DNA from: JBKCUK01 sp046318415
Lineage (GTDB): Bacteria > Pseudomonadota > Alphaproteobacteria > Caedimonadales > Caedimonadaceae
Length of the DNA stretch: 64,000 nt
Direction: 5' to 3'
NCBI GenBank assembly: GCA_046318415.1
Contig: JBKCUK010000012.1
Location: 98,005-162,004 of the forward strand
A program made the position numbers and the translations under genes. Of the stretch, positions 15,739 through 24,149 are shown piece after piece (the first letter of the stretch is position 1; each line of letters starts with the position of its first letter). A model generated the notes under the pieces. That model searched no databases. It was not told where the DNA came from and saw only the letters and a program-made list of their open reading frames with translations.

Positions 15739-16715
15739 TATCGCGCCCGCAAGCGCCCTGGGCGCAGGTGCTGGCACAGCATCTTGAACGTGTAGATCCC
15801 GCCCTCCTCAGGCAAAGCTATGCGGACCTCTCCGCGCGTTATCGAAATCAGACCTTTCGGGGTTTTTTCTCAAAAGAAGAACGCCTCGCCTATATGTTGG
15901 CGCGCCTACCAGCGACCTATGCCGTGAATCGGGCCGTGCTGGGCCATCTGGATCTCCAAGACGCTTCTATTCTTGATTTGGGCTGTGGACCTGGAGCCGC
16001 AAGTCTCGCCGCACTTGCTGGGGGTGCCTCGCGCACCACCCTTGTGGAGCAAGATGGCGTCATGCTTGACTTTGCAGGGCAGTTTTGTCGCGCGGCGGAT
16101 CTTGAATGGGATGCCCTTCTGGGCGCATTTGAGCAGATCCCCTTTCCAGACCATGATGTGGTTGTGGCCTCGTATGTGCTGAATGAGTTGAGCGAGCAGG
16201 CACAAGCAAAGATCATCGCCCGGGCGTGGCAAGCTGCGCGTCAAGCACTGGTCCTGATCGAGCCTGGCACGCCGCAGGGATTTCATCACATCCGATTGCA
16301 CCGAGAGGCCCTCATAAAAATGGGGGCTTACATGGTGGCGCCTTGTACCCATGCCAACACATGCCCCCTGGCCACCTCGGATTGGTGCCATTTTGCAGCC
16401 CGCGTGCCCCGCACGGCTGCGCATCGCTATCTCAAAGAGGGCGATAGGGGCCATGAAGATGAGAAATACAGCTTTTTGATCGTCAGTAAACAACCGCTGC
16501 CTGTGCCGGAGGCAAGGGTCATCAAACCACCACGGGTGCGCGGTGGTCACGTCATGCTTGATTTGTGTGCAGCAGAAGGATTACAAACCATTACCATTGG
16601 CAAAAGTCAAAAGGCCACCTTTCGTACCGCCCGTAAGGCAGCTTGGGGCGATGGTTGGCCGCAGTTTGAGGATGATGCGCACCATGAATCACCCCTTCAC
16701 CCTACAGGGGATTGA
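15735..16715 (+). CDS. Rsm22/METTL17-family ribosomal small-subunit methyltransferase-like Fe-S protein
   Basis: A 326-residue protein of the Rsm22 family, which binds the small ribosomal subunit during assembly. It has a SAM-binding Rossmann motif (SILDLGCGPGAASL, about residues 78-91) and the family cysteine cluster CTHANTCPLATSDWCHF. Cys204, Cys210 and Cys218, plus a later Cys278, have nearly the spacing of the [4Fe-4S] ligands described for mitochondrial METTL17. The start is taken as GTG at 15735, overlapping the iscX stop as GTGA; a TTG at 15717 is an alternative. The gene's place directly behind fdx and iscX fits its need for a cluster. Catalytic activity in this family is uncertain. 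Confidence 0.9.
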   Translation: MISRPQAPWAQVLAQHLERVDPALLRQSYADLSARYRNQTFRGFFSKEERLAYMLARLPATYAVNRAVLGHLDLQDASILDLGCGPGAASLAALAGGASRTTLVEQDGVMLDFAGQFCRAADLEWDALLGAFEQIPFPDHDVVVASYVLNELSEQAQAKIIARAWQAARQALVLIEPGTPQGFHHIRLHREALIKMGAYMVAPCTHANTCPLATSDWCHFAARVPRTAAHRYLKEGDRGHEDEKYSFLIVSKQPLPVPEARVIKPPRVRGGHVMLDLCAAEGLQTITIGKSQKATFRTARKAAWGDGWPQFEDDAHHESPLHPTGD

Positions 16716-17808
16716 CAAACCTATTTCAAAAACCCGCGTGGTCGTGGCCATGTCTGGCGGCGTGGATAGCTCGGTCACAGCTGCCTTGATGCATGAGGTG
16801 GGCTACGACGTCGTTGGTCTCACCATGCAGCTATATGATCAAGGCCAGATGTTGGCCAAGCAAAAAGCTTGCTGCGCGGGTCTTGATATCTATGATGCCC
16901 AGCAAGTGGCCGAGCGCATCGGTTTTCCCCATTACGTTCTGGATTATGAATCCCGCTTTAAAGCGGCTGTGATGGACGACTTTGCCGACAGTTATCTGCG
17001 CGGTGAGACCCCCATCCCCTGTGTTCGCTGCAACCAGACTGTGAAGTTTCGTGACCTTCTTAAGGCAGCCGAAGAGCTTGAGGGAGATGTGCTGGTCACA
17101 GGTCATTATGTGCGCTGGATGCGGGGACAATCGGGGGAGGCCCAGCTTTGTCGCGCCATAGATCCAACAAAAGATCAAAGCTACTTCCTCTTTGCAACAA
17201 CATCTGCCCAGCTTGCAAAACTGCGCTTTCCCCTGGGTGGTTTGCACAAGTCTGAGACACGTGCCCATGCCGAGCGTTTTGGCCTTCAGGTCAGCAACAA
17301 ACCCGACAGCCAAGATATTTGTTTTGTGCCCAATGGGGATTACGCCAGCGTTGTGGCTAAGCTGCGTCCGGGTGCCCTTGAGGCGGGAGATATTGTGCAC
17401 CTGAATGGCGAGGTTATGGGCCGTCACCAGGGAATTATCAACTTCACCATTGGCCAGCGCCGTGGTCTGCATCTTTCCAACAACGGTGGCGGGGAGCCCC
17501 TTTATGTGGTGCGTCTAGAGCCTGAGCATCATCGCGTTATTGTTGGCCCCCGCGAGGCGCTGGCGACCACCCAGATTCGTCTTCGCGAGGTCAATTGGTT
17601 GGGGGACAATTCACAGCCCGGGACCTGCCATGATGTGGAGGTTAAGATTCGCTCCTCCGGCACGCCATTGCCCGCCCAAGTGTTGCTGGATGAGGGCAAC
17701 CAAGCCCGCGTGATTCTTGCAACGCCCGAGTACGGGGTGTCGCCGGGACAAGCCTGCGTCTTTTATCAAGAAGACCGCGTCCTTGGCGGCGGTTGGATTG
17801 TGCGTTGA
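16684..17808 (+). CDS. mnmA: tRNA 2-thiouridylase MnmA
   Basis: Adds sulfur to U34 of tRNA-Lys, Glu and Gln using ATP and persulfide ultimately from IscS. The 374-residue protein has the PP-loop AMSGGVDSSV (residues 22-31), the catalytic cysteines Cys113 (PIPCVRCN) and Cys213 (DSQDICFV), the KDQSYFLF segment, and a C-terminal beta-barrel ending VLGGGWIVR. The ATG at 16684 gives a family-like N-terminus; ATGs at 16672 and 16675 are also in frame, with GAGG just upstream. It overlaps the end of the rsm22-type gene by 32 nt. Together these place Fe-S assembly and tRNA thiolation in one transcript. Confidence 0.96.
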   Translation: MNHPFTLQGIDKPISKTRVVVAMSGGVDSSVTAALMHEVGYDVVGLTMQLYDQGQMLAKQKACCAGLDIYDAQQVAERIGFPHYVLDYESRFKAAVMDDFADSYLRGETPIPCVRCNQTVKFRDLLKAAEELEGDVLVTGHYVRWMRGQSGEAQLCRAIDPTKDQSYFLFATTSAQLAKLRFPLGGLHKSETRAHAERFGLQVSNKPDSQDICFVPNGDYASVVAKLRPGALEAGDIVHLNGEVMGRHQGIINFTIGQRRGLHLSNNGGGEPLYVVRLEPEHHRVIVGPREALATTQIRLREVNWLGDNSQPGTCHDVEVKIRSSGTPLPAQVLLDEGNQARVILATPEYGVSPGQACVFYQEDRVLGGGWIVR

Positions 17809-17870
17809 TCATCAGTTGATCATCAACGGCGCAGCAAAAGCGAAGAAAATGACATAACAGTGAGTAAGCA

Positions 17871-18992
17871 ATGAGCAAAGCAAGATTTGGGGTTGGTGCA
17901 TTCTTTATTGTCTTAAGTGCCGTGTTCTTCATGCCCCTCCAGGCTCAAGAACAAACCTCCCAGGCCAGCTCGCCGTCAAAAACTCTCAAAATCGAGGACT
18001 TGATCACCTATCAAAGTCATCCCGATAAGAAAAGGTTGGGACACTATGAATTTTTGAAACGCGATTTCCTTATGAGTGTTGCGGATGCCAATCGGGTTAT
18101 GTCCAAACTTCATACCCAAGCCGAACAGCTCATCAAATCTCCCCAAATCAATCCTGCGCCCATCCCGGCGATCATCCATAAGATTTGGCTCACCAACCCA
18201 AACAACCCCCATGATATACCGGAAAAGCAGCTGCAGGGACTGATTGAAACCTGTCAGCAATTTCCGGATTATCGTCACATTCTCTGGACGAACTACCCTG
18301 AAGCCCTCAAGCCAAGCCTGAAAAAACTAGGTGACCTTAAGATCGGCATTGAGGTGCGTTCGATTGAGGAGTTGCGTGACCTACCTGGGACAAAAATTGG
18401 GCAAGCTTACTTGCGTCAGAATATATTTGCAAATGCCACCGATATTATCAGGCTGCAAATCCTGGCGCGTGATGGGGGCATATACTCTGACATGGGTTGG
18501 ACTGTTTTTCGTCTCGCAAATGTTTACGATGTTTTTGATGCCGTGATGAACACGGAATATTTCGATCAAGGCATCGTCAGCCATAATGTCATCGCAACAA
18601 AAGCCAATGACCCAGTGATCGTGACTACTCTCGAAAAGCTTCAAGGTCTTACAAAAAGAGGAGACCTTGATCGTTTCCTTAATCGCTTTAGCAAAGAATA
18701 TATTTCGGCGGTTATGCTGTTTTCCGGTCCGCCCATGTTGACGGCCGCAACGGCTGCAGTGGGTGGGGAGAATCGACGTTTATTGCTGATACCCGGTGAT
18801 CTTGAAAAAGCTTTTAAGCGTCGTCATGGTAATAGTTGGTTGGGCAGGGGGCTTAATGGCAGTAGTACAATCGCACGCGCAGATGTCCTGCAATTTTTTG
18901 ATGATATTGGCGCAGACCTCCCTCTATTCATCCGGCTTCGCGTGCAATTCCGTGCTTGGCGTCATCAAATGCGAGAAAAATTGAATTTTTAG
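17871..18992 (+). CDS. Exported GT32/GT44-like glycosyltransferase with altered DxD motif
   Basis: A 373-residue protein with an N-terminal signal peptide (about 1-25, cut near LQAQ). The core resembles the DxD glycosyltransferases of the Och1/toxin-type superfamily: IPAIIHKIWLT at 98-108, a Trp near 139 (ILWTNYP), and ATDIIRLQILARDGG at 189-203. At the metal site family members have YxDxD; here it is YSDMGW (205-210), so the second Asp is Gly209. It may be a degenerate enzyme or use a modified site. Export is unusual for an enzyme needing nucleotide-sugar, unless it acts inside a host cell. It follows mnmA by 62 nt. The substrate is unknown. Confidence 0.75.
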   Translation: MSKARFGVGAFFIVLSAVFFMPLQAQEQTSQASSPSKTLKIEDLITYQSHPDKKRLGHYEFLKRDFLMSVADANRVMSKLHTQAEQLIKSPQINPAPIPAIIHKIWLTNPNNPHDIPEKQLQGLIETCQQFPDYRHILWTNYPEALKPSLKKLGDLKIGIEVRSIEELRDLPGTKIGQAYLRQNIFANATDIIRLQILARDGGIYSDMGWTVFRLANVYDVFDAVMNTEYFDQGIVSHNVIATKANDPVIVTTLEKLQGLTKRGDLDRFLNRFSKEYISAVMLFSGPPMLTAATAAVGGENRRLLLIPGDLEKAFKRRHGNSWLGRGLNGSSTIARADVLQFFDDIGADLPLFIRLRVQFRAWRHQMREKLNF

Positions 18993-19064
18993 CATCTAGC
19001 ACGAGGAGATGTCTTTCAAGAAGAAGATGTATGGAGACGTCTTCAAAGTCAGGAGAGAGCTAAA

Positions 19065-19562
19065 TTGAGACTCATAGGGGCTGGGTTGATGGCGGTTTTT
19101 GCAGTGGCGGGGGGCTTTGCCCAGTCGCTGGCTCTACCCCGCCAATCCCTTGCCTTGCAAACGCCCATGGGAGAGAAGGTTTTCCATGTGGAGATTGTCC
19201 AATCTGAATCCGCGCGTCAGCAAGGGCTGATGCATCGGGACTCCCTTCTGCCCGACCAAGGAATGCTGTTCGTGTTTAATCCCCCGGCGCCTGCCCATTT
19301 CTGGATGAAAGATACCCTTGTGGCCCTTGATATGTTGTTCATGGATGACCACGGACGCCTGGTATGCCTTCGCCAGGACGCCCAGCCCCATGATTTAAAA
19401 CCTTATAGTTGCAAGAAAAACGTGGCCTTCGTCATTGAGGTGCCGGCTGGAACTGCAGCGCGACTTCAGCTACAACTAGGGGATCACTTAGTGAAAGGAT
19501 CAGATTTATCATGGATCTTGAACATCTCATCTCCACCGCCTGGGACCAACGCGATACCTTAA
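19065..19562 (+). CDS. DUF192 family exported protein
   Basis: A 165-residue protein with a signal peptide (MRLIGAGLMAVFAVAGGFAQ...) and one DUF192 domain at about residues 35-150. Family marks include QQGLMHRDSLLPDQGMLFVF, FWMKDTLVALDMLF and IEVPAGTAARLQLQLGD. The function of the family is not established; members are small beta-barrels, often periplasmic. The TTG start is chosen because AGGAG lies 9 nt before it and gives the signal peptide. The C-terminus overlaps the start of dapD by 52 nt, an unusually long overlap that suggests tight coupling. Confidence 0.88.
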   Translation: MRLIGAGLMAVFAVAGGFAQSLALPRQSLALQTPMGEKVFHVEIVQSESARQQGLMHRDSLLPDQGMLFVFNPPAPAHFWMKDTLVALDMLFMDDHGRLVCLRQDAQPHDLKPYSCKKNVAFVIEVPAGTAARLQLQLGDHLVKGSDLSWILNISSPPPGTNAIP

Positions 19563-20335
19563 CGCCCCAGTCATCTGGAGAGGCTGTCCAGGCCGTTCAA
19601 ACGGTGATGGCAAGGCTTGATGAGGGAAGCCTTAGGGTCGCCGAAAAGCTCAACGGAATCTGGCACGTTCATCAGTGGGTGAAAAAAGCCATCCTGCTGT
19701 CCTTTCGCATCCAAGAGAACCAGTCGGTCTATGGATATCCCTACGCCTTTGATAAGGTGCCGCTGAAATTTGAGCATTTTTGTGAACAGGATTTTGCGGC
19801 AACGGGAGTGCGTATCGTGCCGGGTGCTGTTGTCCGCCATTCCGCCCATGTGGCGCCCGGTTCTGTCTTAATGCCGTCCTTCATTAATGTGGGCGCGAGG
19901 GTCGGTGAGGGGACCATGATTGATACCTGGGCCACCGTTGGATCCTGTGCCCAAGTCGGGCGCCATTGCCATATTTCTGGCGGTGTTGGCTTGGGCGGGG
20001 TGCTAGAGCCTTTACAGGCTAACCCCGTTATTATTGAAGATAACGTCTTCATCGGCGCCCGCAGCGAGGTGGTTGAAGGGGTCATCGTGGAGGAAGGTGC
20101 TGTCTTAGGCATGGGTGTGTTTATCGGCGCCTCAACCCCCATTGTGGATCGGGTTAGCGGTGAGGTCACCTATGGTCGCGTACCCGCCTATGCGGTGGTC
20201 TTAAGCGGGTCCATGCCCGGAAAACCGCTTGAGAACGGCGCGCCAGGCCCCCATCTGAACTGTGCGGTGATCGTCAAGCGGGTGGATGAAAAGACCCGCA
20301 GTAAAACGGCGCTCAATGAGCTGCTGAGGCCTTAA
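19511..20335 (+). CDS. dapD: Tetrahydrodipicolinate N-succinyltransferase DapD
   Basis: Transfers succinate from succinyl-CoA to tetrahydrodipicolinate in the succinylase branch of lysine/meso-diaminopimelate synthesis. The 274-residue trimeric enzyme has an N-terminal helical domain and then a left-handed beta-helix of hexapeptide repeats: RIVPGAVVRHSAHVAPGSV, GEGTMIDTWATVGSCAQVG, HISGGVGLGGVLEP and NVFIGARSEVVEGVIV. The ATG at 19511 lies inside the DUF192 gene. It is followed after 3 nt by dapE, so substrate handling and genes are adjacent. The pathway feeds peptidoglycan cross-linking. Confidence 0.97.
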   Translation: MDLEHLISTAWDQRDTLTPQSSGEAVQAVQTVMARLDEGSLRVAEKLNGIWHVHQWVKKAILLSFRIQENQSVYGYPYAFDKVPLKFEHFCEQDFAATGVRIVPGAVVRHSAHVAPGSVLMPSFINVGARVGEGTMIDTWATVGSCAQVGRHCHISGGVGLGGVLEPLQANPVIIEDNVFIGARSEVVEGVIVEEGAVLGMGVFIGASTPIVDRVSGEVTYGRVPAYAVVLSGSMPGKPLENGAPGPHLNCAVIVKRVDEKTRSKTALNELLRP

Positions 20336-20338
20336 CCC

Positions 20339-21454
20339 ATGGATGTGGTGTCGCTGACGCAAAACTTGATTCGCTACCCCAGCGTGAGTCCCCACGGCGC
20401 TGGCTGTATTGAGTTCATCGAAGACTTCTTGCGGTCAAGGGGCTTTACTTGCCAGCGCTATGATCGCCATGAAACGCAGAATCTTTATGCATGGCGAGGA
20501 GAGGTGACGCCAAAGGTATGCTTTGTGGGTCATGTGGACGTGGTGCCGCCAGGCGATGCCCAGCAATGGCGGCATCCGCCTTTTGCCGCTGAGGTATCTG
20601 AGGGATCTATCTGGGGGCGTGGTGCCGTCGATATGAAGGGGGCGATTGCTGTTTTTTTGAGCCTTTTGGATAGGGTTCCTGCTGAACAGCCCTTAAGCCT
20701 TTTGGTGACCAGCGATGAAGAGGCCGATGCGCGCGATGGCATTCAGTATGCGGCGCCAATCATTTTTCAAGATTCAACACAAATCCCTGAGCTTTTTTTG
20801 GTGGGCGAACCCACGTCTGAACATCAGGTGGGCGACACCCTTAAGGTTGGACGCCGAGGTAGCTTAAACGGTCGTTTGGTGATGCGGGGGATTCAAGGCC
20901 ATGTGGCCTATCCTCAAAAAGCCGATAATCCGCTGCCACGTCTGATTGAAGCGCTGGGGGTGTTGCAAAAATTTCACTGGGATGAAGGGGATGCGTATTT
21001 TACGCCCACCCACTTTGAGATAGCCTCCATTGATGTGGGTAATCCTGCCACCAACGTCATTCCCGCTGAGGGCAGCGCAATCTTCAACCTGCGGTTTAAT
21101 ACCAGGTATCAAGGCAAGCAGCTGGAAGATCTGATTCGAGGCTTATTGGCGCCCCACATGGCTGAGCGGGATGAACTCACCTTTCGCCTCTCCGGCGAAC
21201 CCTTCATCAGCAAGCCCTACCGCAAGCAGGAAGAGATTGTGCAAGCCCTGCATCAAGAATTGGGATTCAAGCCACAACTCTCCACATCGGGTGGTACGTC
21301 CGATGCCCGTTTCTTGCACGTTTATGCCCCTGTGATCGAGCTTGGCTTGCGCAATGACCTTGCCCACCAAGTGGATGAACGGGTCAGTGGGGATGATCTC
21401 CATACCTTGACCCGGTGTTATGGGGTGCTCCTTGAGGCTGTCTTCAGCGGTTAA
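20339..21454 (+). CDS. dapE: Succinyl-diaminopimelate desuccinylase DapE
   Basis: A di-zinc M20-family hydrolase, 371 residues, that removes succinate from N-succinyl-LL-diaminopimelate. Metal and catalytic motifs are GHVDVVPPGD, GRGAVDMKGAIAVFL, TSDEEADA and GEPTSE, with the dimerisation lid in the middle and GGTSDARF near the C-terminus. It starts 3 nt after dapD and its stop overlaps that of the opposing permease by 4 nt. With lysC (43.7 kb) it shows that the cell makes its own diaminopimelate. Confidence 0.97.
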   Translation: MDVVSLTQNLIRYPSVSPHGAGCIEFIEDFLRSRGFTCQRYDRHETQNLYAWRGEVTPKVCFVGHVDVVPPGDAQQWRHPPFAAEVSEGSIWGRGAVDMKGAIAVFLSLLDRVPAEQPLSLLVTSDEEADARDGIQYAAPIIFQDSTQIPELFLVGEPTSEHQVGDTLKVGRRGSLNGRLVMRGIQGHVAYPQKADNPLPRLIEALGVLQKFHWDEGDAYFTPTHFEIASIDVGNPATNVIPAEGSAIFNLRFNTRYQGKQLEDLIRGLLAPHMAERDELTFRLSGEPFISKPYRKQEEIVQALHQELGFKPQLSTSGGTSDARFLHVYAPVIELGLRNDLAHQVDERVSGDDLHTLTRCYGVLLEAVFSG

Positions 21455-22761
21455 ATGCTCCTGCGGCTGCGCATCCAGGTATAGATGGGGACACTGGTCA
21501 GGACGAAGAAGGTGCCTAAAAACACGATTTCTTGACCTGCACCCCACACGCACCACAGCGCATACATCATGCCCAAGGCAGTGATCAGCAGTGAACGGGC
21601 CCATGCAAAAGCAGATCCCTCATTCTTATGGCGCATGAGGTAAAGCAACTCGGCCGCAGCAGAATAGATATAGGGCAGTAAAAAGGCAAAAGTGGTCAGG
21701 GTGATAATGAATTCAAATTGCTTGATCAGGCCGGCTTCGTAGTTAAGCCCCAAAATCACGGTGGCAAGGAGACTTGAAAAGATCAGACCAAACACTGGAA
21801 TGCCCTGGCGATTGGTCTTTTTAAAGATCACTGGGAAAAGGCCGTCTTCCGCGGCTGCCATGGGGATCTGCCCCTGAAGCAAGATCCACCCATTCAGCGT
21901 TCCAAAACACGAAAGTGCAGCAAATCCAGCGAGAACGGGGACAGCCCACTCACCGAATAAAATGCGGCCCGCATCGGCAAAGGGCGATGTGCTGGCTGCT
22001 GTGGCAGCAGGCGTCAGCACCGACATGACCACTGCCGTGGGCCACAAATAAAGGACGGCCGCGATCAGGGTGCCCAAGATGGTCGCCCTTGGGATGGTGC
22101 GCTCGGGCTTGATGACATTTTGGGCCGGTAAAGTCGCAGATTCGATGCCAAAATAGCTAAACAACGTCAGGGTTGCCGTGGCATTGATGGCGCTCCAAAC
22201 CGAGGTATCTGACTTAAGCAATAGGGGATTTAAATTGCTCACCTCAAAATGCTGAATACCCCACAAGGAGACGGCAATAAGCGGCAGCATTTTGAGCACG
22301 GTCACCAGCACCTGCAAATTACTGGAAGCTTTGACACTGCGCACATTGATCAAGGTCAAAACCCACATACAGCTGGCAGAGGCTAGAAAGGCTAAAGTGG
22401 GTTCTTGGGTGATGGCGGGCGCAAAATATCCCATGAAGTTCACGAAAGCCACAGCAACCGCAGCGTTCGAAACCCAATTGGCAATCCAATAACACCAAGC
22501 CATTTGAAAACCAATGAAGTCGCCAAAGGCATGACGACTGTAAGCATAGGGGCCACCGGTTTGTGGATGACGTTTACTAAGACGTGAGAAAACAATGGAA
22601 AGCAGAATGGCGCCCACCGTGGTCACAGCCCATCCTAAAAGTCCAACGCTGCCATAGGCGGCAAGCAAAGTGGGGGTCAAAAAAATGCTGGTACCTACCA
22701 CATTGCCGACCACAAGTGCTGTGGCACGGGTGAGGCCAAATTGTCTACGTTGCGAGGTCAT
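21451..22761 (-). CDS. APC-family amino acid transporter (basic amino acid antiporter-like)
   Basis: A 436-residue, 12-helix inner-membrane transporter. The first helix carries VVGNVVGTSIFLTP, the unwound G-x-G substrate site of the APA family, and GGPYAYSRHAFG follows. The FSYFGIESATLPAQNV segment is like that of AdiC/PotE-type antiporters, which exchange arginine, ornithine or related amino acids with their decarboxylation products. The substrate is not certain. The start at 22761 has AAGGA about 10 nt upstream; the frame is open to 22821. Convergent with dapE (4-nt overlap). Confidence 0.9.
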   Translation of the reverse strand: MTSQRRQFGLTRATALVVGNVVGTSIFLTPTLLAAYGSVGLLGWAVTTVGAILLSIVFSRLSKRHPQTGGPYAYSRHAFGDFIGFQMAWCYWIANWVSNAAVAVAFVNFMGYFAPAITQEPTLAFLASASCMWVLTLINVRSVKASSNLQVLVTVLKMLPLIAVSLWGIQHFEVSNLNPLLLKSDTSVWSAINATATLTLFSYFGIESATLPAQNVIKPERTIPRATILGTLIAAVLYLWPTAVVMSVLTPAATAASTSPFADAGRILFGEWAVPVLAGFAALSCFGTLNGWILLQGQIPMAAAEDGLFPVIFKKTNRQGIPVFGLIFSSLLATVILGLNYEAGLIKQFEFIITLTTFAFLLPYIYSAAAELLYLMRHKNEGSAFAWARSLLITALGMMYALWCVWGAGQEIVFLGTFFVLTSVPIYTWMRSRRSI

Positions 22762-22825
22762 CGCACAAAAGTCCTTTTTTGGGGGCTCATCATCGCTGAA
22801 CGCTACCTTCGATCTCGTCAAAAGG

Positions 22826-24037
22826 TCAACTGTTTTTGCTCGTTACATTTACTGATTTGTTTTGGATTCTGGTGCGTGAGAGACTCCACTTCAGGCCAAG
22901 GGCGATGATAATCGTGATTAGCATCACAAGGGATGTTGGCAAAAGCGAGCCATCATAGAGGTGACCCACAGTCCAGGCGGTCAAGATGGGGGTCACAATT
23001 TCCATCATGGAAATGACGGAAGACGCTGTGCCGCGCACGTTGGGGCATTGATCTAAGGCCATGTTATTGGAATTGGAAAACATCAACCCTAAGCCCACAC
23101 TATAGGGAATCATGGCAACGGCATAAAACCAGACCTTTTGGTTGGCCGCTTGGGACAGCACCACAAGCGAGCAGGAGGTGAAAAACAGCCCGAGCAACCC
23201 AAGGCGGATCAGGGCGTGGACAGATAGATAACGCAATAAATAGCGATTCAGGGTGGTGCCAAGGATGAAGTTAACTACGCCAAAGGTATGAAAATAGCCA
23301 TATTCCGCAGGGCTTAAGCGCAAAACGTCCTGGAAAAAGAAGGGAGAGCCAGCAAGATAAGCCCATAACCCGCCATAGGCGATGCTGGAAATCAGGGCGT
23401 AACGCATGAAAATGCTGTTTTGCATAACGCTTTTATAGTTGCGCATCAGCTCAGGTCCCTGAGCTTTCTTGGTGCGCTGAGTATGGGTCTCTTGCAGTTG
23501 GACAATCATTAAGCCCAGTACGCCTAAAGCTATGCAGCCAATGGTCAAAAAGCATCCGCGCCATCCCCAGTGCTCGGCAATGTGGCCGCCAACAATGGGC
23601 CCAATCGCAGGCCCGATGGCAAGGGTCGTATACAGCATCGACAGGATGTTAAGGGCACGCTTTTCAGAATAAACGTCACGCACCATGGCAAGACCAATCA
23701 CATAGCTGCTAATCCCCCCAAGCCCTTGGGCAAGGCGCGCCACCATAAGCCATTCAATATTGGGCGCAAAAGCCGCGGCAAAGGTGGCTAAAACAAATAA
23801 ACTCAGGCCCGACAACAGCAAGGGACGTCGGCCATGGGCGTCGGAAAGCGCACCATAGAAGAGGCTTGCAATGCATTGGGCGAAAAGATGCAATGTCAAG
23901 GTATGGGTTGCGATCCCACTGGTGATGTTAAAATCACGACTCATTTGCGGCATCGCCGGCAGATAAATATCCGTTGCCATTTCTGTGACCAGGGCAGCAA
24001 CGAAGATCGGCCACACACTTAAATTTTGCGTTTTCAT
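22826..24037 (-). CDS. MFS drug-resistance transporter, Bcr/CflA type
   Basis: A 403-residue, 12-helix major facilitator of the DHA1 drug:H+ antiporter group. Motif A is YGALSDAHGRRPLLLSG, and the family N-terminus TEMATDIYLPAMPQM and motif C (IGPAIGPIVGGHI) are clear. Relatives export chloramphenicol, bicyclomycin or other small molecules. The true substrate is unknown. The ATG at 24037 is picked to put the first helix close to the N-terminus, although its ribosome site is weak; in-frame codons up to 24100 are alternatives. It is divergent from the fab cluster. Confidence 0.88.
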   Translation of the reverse strand: MKTQNLSVWPIFVAALVTEMATDIYLPAMPQMSRDFNITSGIATHTLTLHLFAQCIASLFYGALSDAHGRRPLLLSGLSLFVLATFAAAFAPNIEWLMVARLAQGLGGISSYVIGLAMVRDVYSEKRALNILSMLYTTLAIGPAIGPIVGGHIAEHWGWRGCFLTIGCIALGVLGLMIVQLQETHTQRTKKAQGPELMRNYKSVMQNSIFMRYALISSIAYGGLWAYLAGSPFFFQDVLRLSPAEYGYFHTFGVVNFILGTTLNRYLLRYLSVHALIRLGLLGLFFTSCSLVVLSQAANQKVWFYAVAMIPYSVGLGLMFSNSNNMALDQCPNVRGTASSVISMMEIVTPILTAWTVGHLYDGSLLPTSLVMLITIIIALGLKWSLSRTRIQNKSVNVTSKNS

Positions 24038-24149
24038 GCTTATTGAAAGGCTTGAGTTCTGTTTGCAGCTCAATTTAGGGGGTTGACAGGCAGGATGCAA
24101 CTCTCAATCACTACAAGGATAGTCTATTTCGTTGCGGAAGGTTGAAAAC

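Noticed and set aside
17803..17826. Tandem TTGATCATCA repeat at the end of mnmA
   Set aside because: Only two short copies, one covering the stop codon. No sign of a larger repeat array or attachment site.
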